From Tubiluchus corallicola (Eukaryota; Priapulida; Priapulimorpha; Priapulimorphida; Tubiluchidae), in the NCBI GenBank assembly GCA_030141605.1, contig JAQGDQ010000444.1:20737-82736 (forward strand): DNA of 62,000 bases. Direction: 5' to 3'. The translations under genes were made by a program, and so were the position numbers. The notes beneath the pieces are model-generated. The model made no database searches, had not been told where the DNA came from, and was given only the letters and a program-made list of their open reading frames with translations. Below, piece after piece: positions 34,571-43,911 of this stretch (the stretch's first letter is position 1; every line of letters starts with the position of its first letter).

Positions 34571-36150
34571 CAATTGGACCCTCGAGGGGGCCCGACAGAA
34601 ATGATGACTAGAGTTAGTGTTAAACATTATTTGAACCATCCCTAAATAACACAGTGTTGCATAATCTGCCCTACTTAGCTACTTATGTCTTTTCAGCAGG
34701 AAAGTGAAATGCTAATTAATATAGATTTGCACGTAAAGTTTTTTGGGACATAATTTAACATTGTCTGTTCCCCCGATTTAAAGGCGTAGTGACGTGGTGA
34801 TATGGTGCTGATATAATGGTGCTGATTGACAGTATTTCGGGAGATTTAAAGTAAAAACAGTGGGATATGTGCATAAAATTGCTGTATAAGACGATATTTA
34901 TGAAACCTACTTCAAGTATCCTTTTTCTTGTCCTATAAAATACGATTGCAGTGCTTCTGGCATGTGTGTAAACCTATCTCTACCACACTTTAGCTTTTGC
35001 TTTTTTTTTGTGAATGGGGACGAATTATTACATAATTAGAGTCTAAAATTGATTTAGCTTTTAATTTTTTAACCCTGTGTATATTTTTTACTGTGGTAAC
35101 ATTTATTTCGTTGCATTCTATTTCATTTTAGTACTGTATTTGTATTTTATATGATCTTAATTACCAAAATAAAAAATTGAGTTGATAGAAAATTCTAGTT
35201 GATAGTTTCTTTAAGTTTTCTGATTAGATAAAATGTCAAATTGCAAACCACGTGATCATTACACAAATTAACGAATTAATTATAAATCTTGTGAGGAATT
35301 TAAGGTGACAACACATTATAGATAAAGAAAGATTTTTCATCAGTTTTCTGTGAAATTTTAAATTTTATAACACAGGTGCCTTATTTTGCTAAGCCCTAAA
35401 TTGCAGATCACTTCAGGGTCTCCGTGCACATCTTAGTGGATTTGTAAAGTCTTGTAAAGTATTCGATGTGAGATGCAGTTCATCTTTATAATCTTTTCGG
35501 CAAATTCCACAAAAGCCCTAAATTGCAAACCACTTGAGACACGCTCCCTGCACGCAAAAGAGAAGCTTAATGGTTTTCAAAATCTTGTGAAGTATTTGAG
35601 TTGCACACAAAGAAGGATTTTAATCTTGTCTGGAATTTAGTGATTTAAAAAGCGCCGAAAATAATAATCCCCTCTTTTGAAATTGATAATCTCTTCAGCA
35701 AATTCCACAAAAGCCCTAAATTGCAGACAACTTGAGACGTGCTCTCTTCACACAAAAGAGAAGATTAATTGTAAAACTTTTGAAATGTTAACCAGAGTGG
35801 CAGGTTACACCCTGCTGACAAAGGAACATTTTAATCCCTGATAATTCTCTCTGGAATTTAATAACGATTGATAAGCTGACAACAATAATCTCTCTCTTTG
35901 AAGTGGTTCTGCAAAGTTATATAACAGTCTTAGCAGCGTGAGAACTACATGGGCAATGACCAACCTTGAAATGGTCTGATTTTGATAAAATATATCAATA
36001 ATGAGGTAATGAGGTCTCAAAACAAGAAACGCATAACAGCTTTGCAACATTTGGGTATATGAAAAAAAAATTGGCACAAGTGTTGACTCTTGTTGCTTGC
36101 CACTGTTGTTTTGTGAAGTTTATCTTTTTAACAATAACTGTGTCATTGTT
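34571..36150. other. Intergenic with a degenerate repeat
   Basis: No gene seen. Three copies of a block reading about CCCTAAATTGCA(G/A)A-CACTTGAGAC-CG lie near 35392, 35516 and 35714. The last two are preceded by a shared GCAAATTCCACAAAAG and followed by AAAAGAGAAG. Confidence 0.45.
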
Positions 36151-36224
36151 ATTTTGTCCTCGTCATTGCTGATCCACGTTTGACTGTCACTCCAGTTAAT
36201 GTTTCTGTTGTTGTTGTTGCTGAT

Positions 36225-36330
36225 CTGGCGATAATGACGATGATGACGATGACGACGATGACGATGACAATGACGTTGGTGATGATGATGATGATGATGA
36301 CGACGATGATGATGATGATGACAATGAGGA
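36225..36330. repeat. (GAT)n/(GAC)n triplet microsatellite
   Basis: Runs of GATGAC and GATGATG. The triplet phase makes open frames on both strands that are not genes. Confidence 0.8.
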
Positions 36331-36769
36331 TTTCACTCTGCTTTTCTTGTTGTTTATATATAATAAATATCATCATTATATATATAATGCTAATAATTTT
36401 TGCTAGAAAAAAATCCACTTTCATTCTCTTGAGACAAGTGAATGTTGAGAGGAGGCAAGAGAGCAGCTTAATTTCTTCCCACGGAATCTTAAGCACTTTA
36501 ATATAATCCCTGAAAAGGATGGTCTATCAGCGTTATTTGCTTTAAAATCTTGGTGAAATGGGGATTGTCAGTCTTAAGATGTTTTGCAAACATCTATAAT
36601 CCCTTAGCTTCTTACAAATTTCACACAAACTTCTTTGTTATCAACCTTGAATTATCAACCTCCAACTGAACTGGTTCCCACATTTATCTGGAAAAACGGC
36701 CAACAAAAAATGCAGTTGCGCAAAGTCCCTAATCGTATGTCCACATAAATCATGGGAATATTTTTGTTC

Positions 36770-37440
36770 AAGTAAATATGTGCAGTTGCATAGAAAATAA
36801 GTAAATATGAGTAAATATGTGTGGTTGTATAGAAAATAAGAAAATATGTGCGGTTGCATAGATAATAAGTAAATATGTGCGGTTGCATAGATAATAAGTA
36901 AATATGTGCAGTTGCATAGAAAATAAGTAAATATGTGCAGTTGCATAGATAATAAGTAAATATGTGCAGTTGCATAGAAAATGAGTAAATATGTGCAGTT
37001 GTATAGAAAATAAGAAAATATGTGCGGTTGCATAGAAAATAAGAAAATATGTGCGGTTGCATAGATAATAAGTAAATATGTGCGGTTGCATAGAAAATAA
37101 GTAAATATGTGTGGTTGCATAGAAAATAAGTAAATATGTGCAGTTGCATAGAAAATAAGTAAATATGTGCGGTTGCACAAATAATAAGTAAATATGTGCG
37201 GTTGAATAGAAAATGAGTAAATATGTGCAGTTGTATAGAAATATGCGGTTGCATAGGTAATAAGTAGATATGTGCAGTTGTATAGAAATGAGTAAATATG
37301 TGCAGATGCATAGAAAATAAGAAAATATGTGCAGTTGCATAAAAAATAAGTAAATATGTGCGGTTGCATAGATAATAAGTAAATATGTGCGGTTGCATAG
37401 ATAATAAGAAAAGAAGTGAGGTTGCATTGATAATCAGCAA
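36770..37440. repeat. 29-bp minisatellite, about 22 copies
   Basis: The unit TAAGTAAATATGTGC(A/G)GTTGCATAG plus four to five A/T-rich bases recurs with a 29-base period (for example the AAATATGTGC starts at 36842 and 36871). Copies differ by A/G at one position, by GAAA versus GATA, and by occasional short deletions (near 37240-37290). Because 29 is not a multiple of three and the unit has no minus-strand stops, all three minus frames stay open for 219-261 codons. Confidence 0.9.
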
Positions 37441-37507
37441 GTGTGGTGTCAGTAAACAGTGCTGTTGTCAGTAAATAAGTGCAGTTGTCAGCAAATAAAT
37501 GAGGTTG

Positions 37508-38105
37508 TCAGTAAATAAGTGCGGTTGTCAGATAATAAGGCTGGCGTAGCTCCATCCAATGCTGAAAGATGTGGCGGAACGGCAATTCATTAAAATGTAT
37601 TAAACACACCAGCAATTGCAAAGATCGCCCCAACTTCTTTTCCATGGAAACAATTACGCCCCCAGTATGACCGTCTTTACAATTGTGCTGGTCCAATCTC
37701 TGCAGCCTTGAAATACTGTAAAATTGCTTCACAGACATTAAGAGACCCACTGACAGGAGCTAGTGATGTGAAAAGTGCGTATTTTTTGATCGAGACAGAA
37801 GAGAGATATTCTACTCAGTAATTTTTCAGTGTAAAATGTGTCACTTTTTTAGCTTGAATTTGGGTTTTGTCCTTTCGTCTATCAAAACACAGTGCAATTA
37901 ATGATTCACTGGTAACTTGACGTTGCAGACTTGTTCTCAGTTTGGATCTTTCTCTACAGATTTTGTGTCTGTCTATAACACGCCTTGCATCATATTTTTG
38001 GATAATTCCAACATCTTTTAATGTGGCAGCTGCTATAGCAGCAGCTGCAGCAGCAGCACTCAACCGGAAATGCCAAATCCATCTGCTTGTAATGCAACTG
38101 ATCAT
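37508..38105 (-). pseudogene. Transposon-associated ORF remnant (NELPxRH-type)
   Basis: Two minus-strand pieces appear to belong to one protein. At 38105-37815, A-A-I-A-A-A-T-L-K-D-V-G-I-I is followed by V-I-D-R-H-K-I-C-R-E-R. At 37750-37508, G-G-V-I-V-S-M-E-K-K-L-G-R is followed by C-L-I-H-F-N-E-L-P-F-R-H. The C-L-x-H-x-N-E-L-P-x-R-H pattern recurs in many invertebrate genomes in repeated, unclassified transposon-like genes (from memory). The frames are broken, and the 29-bp minisatellite occupies the downstream side. Confidence 0.45.
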
Positions 38106-38109
38106 TGGT

Positions 38110-39774
38110 TAATAGCCAGAAAATATTATGATAGTTTAACAATTTAGCTTACAGACTACATATATTGATTGATACGAAACTTCAGCAAAAACATTAATAT
38201 AAAATTCAGCAAAAACAAACAAACCATTATATTAGTAGTAACAGAACAGTCAATTTTAAGTAGCTGCCATTTTGTTACTGAATTCCACAAACGACAATGC
38301 ACTGTAGGTGCTGTACAAGCTCATGGGCATATCAACAGTAAAGACTGCACATACTCAGCTTTTTGTTTAACTTGTACCCATTGTCTTTTATGTGCAATGC
38401 CTCCAGTATTGATCATGTTCTTCCATTGGGGTTTCGTAATTGTTTACTTCAAATACTTGGCACCTATTAGTAATAGAAGTTGCTGATTTCTCTGGATAAT
38501 TATTTTTTTTGAAAATTTAACAAATTTGTAAGCTGATCTCGTGAATCTGAAACTGCTTCTATATAAATAAATTATCATTAAACTAACGACGGAAATATAA
38601 ATGCTAATGCTTTATAAGACTTCTTTGTAAACATAGGCCCCACATTATCAATTAATATTGAACCTACAAATACTGACGCGAATTTTCTTCTTAAAGGAAA
38701 TCACCCACATAACTGTGATTACAGCGGCAGGAACGATTTCGGGCAGTCCTGATATGTTGTGATGTGTTATCAGAATTGACAGCCAAATGGATACTTGGAA
38801 CAGTTTGCTTAATATGTTTATTGTGTTACTACTGTTCACGTAGAAGGTTGGAATGAATAAAACCGCAAAATTTACCTGAGTCAATGAGGAAGCTGGGCCA
38901 TTTTCGATGTTACTTCACCTACCTCATCTACTGGACAGTGAAGACTTCGTTTCCAGTGACGTCATCAGTGACTTATGTGGCATGCCAAGATGTTAATGGT
39001 CAGTGAACCATCTTAGTGTGGTCAGGATTTTTTGGTACACCTTACGGTGAAAGGGTAATTAGTGAGTTCCTAATGTACTAGATCTTGATTTAATCTTTAT
39101 CTTTAGTTTGACTTTGCATCACATTTGTTTTTCCATGTTTGGTAAGCAACACGATGTCTATGAAATTTTGCATTTTTTGAAAGTTTGTTGTTATAACAAC
39201 ATCGCTTATGTGATTAGGTATAGTTTTGTTGTCTGAGAGAATATCTTTGATAAGTATTTTTAATTTTAAGCCAAATTTTAATATTATTTTTTTAATTTCA
39301 AATTTTAATTTTAAAAGTCTTTCTGTGAAAGTTTAAAAACTATTTAAGAGTACTAGTTTGGGAATTGTTGAAGTAAATCTGGTTTAAAATAAAGAACAGA
39401 AAACCAACAAATAAACTCGGCGTCACACATGAGCTTTATTTCATTTCATTCTGAAACACTAAATGTTTTCCATCATACTATGCACTTCAAAATTTTCAGT
39501 TTATTTTCATCACTTTTTTACTTCACAGTTTGGGACAATCTAGCAAGCCCTGTTTTTTTTTTGGCCGCAACTCATTTACATTTATATGTAGGCAAACATA
39601 GTGTGAGGCTTTTCTTGTACGGAAACAGTAAAAATAATTTGTATTAATTGTAGGTCACTTCACAATATTTTGTACATAAAATCATCGTAAGTGTGTCATA
39701 AATGACTTATGACTAATGACCTATGAGGTAGCTGTGTCATTCTGCAATGTTCTGATTTGGGATCTGATTTGGAT
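38110..39774. other. Intergenic, no gene seen
   Basis: A+T-rich sequence without a recognisable coding segment or repeat array. The ORF at 38169-38486 is cysteine-rich but unlike any family I know. Confidence 0.45.
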
Positions 39775-40011
39775 TTATTGTGCACTGGCACATAATTTAA
39801 AGTGCGTATGCTCAAGAAATGACTTGGACTTAATGTCTGACCCAATGTATGTAATAGGACAGTTGTTGACTAAACTTTCAATTTCAACGAGCAAAGTACT
39901 CAACTGACACTGATAAAGAGCCCTACTACCAATTGTTTTGCGTAAAAATCGTTTAATAAGGCTCATTAAACGCTCGTAAACCAAGCCGAAAGCTGAATGA
40001 TAAAATGCCAA
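39775..40011 (-). mobile_element. BEL/Pao-type integrase C-terminal fragment
   Basis: The translation V-Y-E-R-L-M-S-L-I-K-R-F-L-R-K-T-I-G, then L-L-V-E-I-E-S-L-V-N-N-C-P-I-T-Y-I, matches the end of the integrase core in BEL/Pao elements (W-E-R-L-V-x-x-V-K-x-x-L-R-K, then L-x-x-I-E-x-x-L-N-x-R-P-L-T). Nothing of the RT or gag remains nearby, so it is an isolated fragment. Confidence 0.65.
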
Positions 40012-40029
40012 TTAAACCAGGTTGTGCTA

Positions 40030-41329
40030 TGTATTGTTGCAGATAGATACACGTTGCCAGTAAAAGAAAAATCAAAGTTTTGGCACTGAACTTGCACAGA
40101 TTGCAGGCAGCTGTGAGCAGCTTTTATGAGACGACCAAAAGCCCACTTTGAAAGTGCAATATAAAGATTCTTTATAAATCAAGAAGATATTAATATTGAA
40201 CTAAGATCTCAGTTTGCTTTACAACCCAACTTATTTTGAGTCAATGGCATTTCAGCTGATTATCTTGCCAAATTTTAACACGATGATATATGTCCAGTCC
40301 ATAACCTGTAATAGGCTGGCGCTTCAATTTGAAAAAAAGAAACGATTTATAACTACGCCTTGTTTAGGCACCGCAAAGGAACTCTACTTGACACGGTATG
40401 ATCCAAGTATGCTCAACATTCAGTATAAATCTGCTTTATCTCTCCAACTCTAAAAAAAGTGCTTGCATATTTCATCATTTCATCAAAACTTCTCAGAAAA
40501 AGCTGTAGGAATACCTTTTCTTGTGCACTTTTTATGGTCTTCTGTTTCAGGTACTTGTATGGCACACCAGAACACAGGCTCCAACAATTATAACAGAATA
40601 GCAACAAACCAAAGTTGAAATAAACTAGAAAAGATTTGCTGCCCCAGACTACCCTATAGTTTTTTGAAAACAGAACAAATCTACATAATAAGCCTTTTCG
40701 CATTTTCGTTGCTGGTATCACAGTTGCTATAGGTTAAAAGTTAAGTGTACCACACCAACGCGTCTTTACTACAACCATCACATGACATGCGAGTAAGGGA
40801 AGCCGCATGAGTTTACAATTTATAAATATGCATTAGTCTTTTCAGTCCTTGCGAAGAGTGATTTACTAGCAGGATCTTGCTTGACGGCAGAAAGAATGAA
40901 CTAGGTAAGGTACTAGCTAGCTGCTAAAGCTGTTACCATTACAATAGCTTGGTATTGCGAGGTGTTGTCAAGTACACACATATGCATGGATAAAACCACA
41001 TTTTTATCGTTTTTTAATCATTTGTCACATTTGAATGACTTAAGTCACATATTTTGTGCCAAGGCGCATTTGAAGTGACTATTACATTAACTATTTACAT
41101 TACATTACATTACTATTACTATGACAATAAAAAATCCAGTATGGCCAATGGAAGAAAACACAAAAGATAGAAAAGAAAAGAAACGAGAAATGATGATAAA
41201 TGAATTTTCAATTTTTCTTTTCTTCAGGCAAACAATAATTTAGTTATAACTCTTTCATATGGAGCATTACAAATGTTGTCATTTTATCTGGATGAAAACA
41301 GCGATATTATACTGATTATACAATTATAA
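40030..41329. other. Intergenic, 3' flank of EDD gene 2
   Basis: No gene recognised; holds short ATTACATTAC-type repeats near 41085-41125. Confidence 0.45.
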
Positions 41330-42352
41330 TTATTGTTCCCTTTCTGCATCCCATCCAAGCTTTATTGGTTTTTCTGGTAAACTTGCTGAAGAGACATTCC
41401 ACACTAACAGAGGTTCAAAATCACATTCACCAACAGCTTCTTTAGTACCTCTTTGGTAATTCATTCCCACTTCTCTTCTGTTACAAGCTAATGTTTTGTT
41501 ATCAGGTAAATTAGCGTACAGTGTATACAAGTTGTTTACAGCAAAATAATACATGATATAGGATGAAGGCATCGACCTCATCTTTAAATGACGTTTCCGT
41601 ATCCAAGCATTTGTGATTAATCTTTGTCCTGGAATTATCGGAATAAAACTTTCATCTTTCATTGCATCAAACACCCAATTGCGAAACTGATGCCATATTT
41701 CTGGAATAGGTGCAAATCCCCAAGTGCCTATCTGATGATATAGAAACACGTCTGCACTAAAGCAATCTTCACACAGGGGATTTTTGTGTTTCCCTGTTCT
41801 TGAAATCAAGGTTCCTCTTTGCAGAGTTATACCTCCAATATCAGACTTTTTATGATACTGTAATAATGCAGCTTTAAGCCATATATAATAGCGAGGGGAA
41901 ACTTCCAGATCATCTTCCAAAATCAGCCCGAATTCTCCTTTCCTTCCAGATGTCTTCCAGCAATCATACCATTGCAAGTATGGTCCATAGTGCACAGGGT
42001 GGACAATAACTTCCTTTCTACCATAGATCCATATAAATGAGTTAATGACTTTAAGTGTAGTAGCTGATATTGAACTGTCATTAGCACTTCTGTCTACACA
42101 AATCTTAAGCCCAACTTCATCCTTGTTATAGTGACTTGAATTAAGCGACTTTAAAAGCCTCGACAATGATTTTGACCTATCGTAAGTCAGTACAGCAATT
42201 TCCAACTTAAATAATTCATTTTCCTTCTTCCAAACAGTAAGCTTAGGTGATCGCAAATGCACAATTCCACAGTGGAAAAACACATAAAGTCCAAAGCACG
42301 CAAAAATGACATATCTCTGATTCTTATTGCAAACTGACACTTTTCTGCTCAT
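41330..42352 (-). CDS. EDD-motif glycosyltransferase-like protein 2 (GT-A fold, GT2-like)
   Basis: A 340-residue paralogue of the protein at 27008-28099, on the other strand. A membrane anchor lies at about 13-30. L-E-I-A-V-L-T-Y-D-R-S (50-60) opens the GT-A fold and L-L-K-S-L-N follows. G-P-Y-L-Q-W-Y-D-C-W (123-132) precedes G-L-I-L-E-D-D-L-E-V-S-P (142-153), with E146-D147-D148. L-C-E-D-C stands in for the other copy's L-C-P-T-C, and G-T-W-G-F-A-P-I-P for its S-T-W-A-C-S-P-M-P. The end I-K-L-G-W-D matches I-H-W-D. The coding region is one exon. The pair is clearly homologous but well diverged, so duplication is not recent and both look under constraint. Substrate unknown. Confidence 0.75.
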   Translation of the reverse strand: MSRKVSVCNKNQRYVIFACFGLYVFFHCGIVHLRSPKLTVWKKENELFKLEIAVLTYDRSKSLSRLLKSLNSSHYNKDEVGLKICVDRSANDSSISATTLKVINSFIWIYGRKEVIVHPVHYGPYLQWYDCWKTSGRKGEFGLILEDDLEVSPRYYIWLKAALLQYHKKSDIGGITLQRGTLISRTGKHKNPLCEDCFSADVFLYHQIGTWGFAPIPEIWHQFRNWVFDAMKDESFIPIIPGQRLITNAWIRKRHLKMRSMPSSYIMYYFAVNNLYTLYANLPDNKTLACNRREVGMNYQRGTKEAVGECDFEPLLVWNVSSASLPEKPIKLGWDAEREQ

Positions 42353-42979
42353 CGCTATTAAGCAAAGCAGTTAATCTTTCTAGATGATAAAAAATCCTTG
42401 TCTTAAGTTCATAAACTGGCTATACTTGTGGGAATATGCTTTACGTTTCCCGCAAATGATTCGCTCAACTGACAAGAAATAGCGTACTATGTTATGTGTA
42501 CTTTGAGTTTTATAAAATACTAGCACACAATCGTAATTTGGTCTGTAAATAAAGCTGCATTGTGAGATGACTGTGATGATGACGGGAGTTGCCACCCAGC
42601 TCAAATTAATTTGATTTTTTTACTACGTTAAAGTTGCACAGACGCGAACCGGCACGAACGACCAGCCGGTACAGGTAGTTTATCTCTTGAGTTTCTGCCC
42701 CTTGTTGTAAAGCTTTTCGCATCCTATTCATATATACTTCAGGTTCTTCTGCTTCAGCTAAAATATGTAACAATGCATTATGTTTTACTGAATGAGTTCA
42801 TCATCAAAAACAATAAGAATCTCAAGTTTATATTTTTCTTGTATTAGTTCTCTGTTGCAGCTAAATATGTAGGTCGACAAAAAAAGCTTGGATATTGTTT
42901 GTTTCTGGTAAATTTTTCTGGTAAGATGGGCTTTTTTTCCCAATGACTAACAACTTTTTTCCACAGTCCAATGATGCAT
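42353..42979. other. Upstream flank of EDD gene 2
   Basis: Should hold the promoter of EDD gene 2 at its left end; the right part is the truncated end of the retroelement at 43 kb. No coding segment seen. Confidence 0.4.
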
Positions 42980-43911
42980 TCATCGCATTTTTACAATCTG
43001 ATATTTAATATGTACTTTACTGTCACCGAATTTTGTTTCAATAAATTTTGCGCCGAGTACAGGCATAGCCATGCCTGAGGTGTCTTTCAACATTATACTA
43101 CTAACATCATAAGGACCCATACCTAATCGCTTGTATAGTGCTAATGATATGCAAGAAGTTGTCGCACCTGTGTCTATCAACAAAATTGTTGGCCATCCAT
43201 TTAACTCCAGAAAACAGGTCGGTTGGGTAATTAACGGTTCTTGCCAACCCGTGGAGCTGTGCGTTCGATACGCACTCACGGTATCCCAATTATCCTTGTC
43301 TACACTTGCTATCTTTAAATTTTCCTGGCACCCTTTAAGCGCATCACGCCTTTTTCTATTATTACTTATGCATTTACAGTGTTTACATATACCAATTTCA
43401 TTTACAACTCTATTTACATCGCCGCTCGTCTCCGTTATGTAATCTCGGCTCCTTACGGGGGAGACGACCTGTTGGGAGCCTGCCAGTTTTCCAGCGGCCT
43501 TCCTCAGCCTACTCTTCCTTGTTAAACAGGGCCCCTATATCGACACTCTCTAGCAAAGTGTCCCGGCCACTGACATTTAAAACATATATCTGCCTGTGTG
43601 GGCCTTCTTGGGTTTTGGGTCCACCTTCCCATACCTTGTCGGCCTAATCCAGCTTGTTGAGGCCGCTGCCTAGGTGCCGGTTCTCTGAGGGGAGGATTCT
43701 TACCTACTTGATGCTGCTGACCCTGGCAATTCTCGGGAACATTCTTCCTTTTCTCAGGGTGACCCTTTTCTGGTCCTTTAGCATCTCCAGGTAACATTAA
43801 CTGACACACAGGACTTTCACCATTGCTATTCGAGTCAGTACCTAAATAATCCACTTTGTTTTTGTTTTTTAAAGACGTTTTTTTAGAAATTCTGGGTAGG
43901 CATGAAGCCAC
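42980..43911 (-). mobile_element. LTR retrotransposon fragment: gag zinc knuckle and protease
   Basis: On the minus strand, 43911-43522 ends in a retroviral-type zinc knuckle, C-F-K-C-x4-H-F-A-R-E-C, preceded by a Pro/Gln-rich basic stretch. Downstream, 43279-42980 has I-L-L-I-D-T-G-A-T-T-S, the aspartic protease active site, and a second V-L-G. The order gag-pro fits Ty3/gypsy-like elements. The protease differs clearly from the one at 14 kb, so this is a second family. No RT follows; the element is truncated near 42980 and the piece between gag and pro is out of frame. Confidence 0.75.

Noticed and set aside
36641-37440. Three overlapping 219-261-codon membrane-like proteins
   Set aside because: Products of the stop-free 29-bp repeat; the frame shifts by one base every unit and all three frames are equally open.
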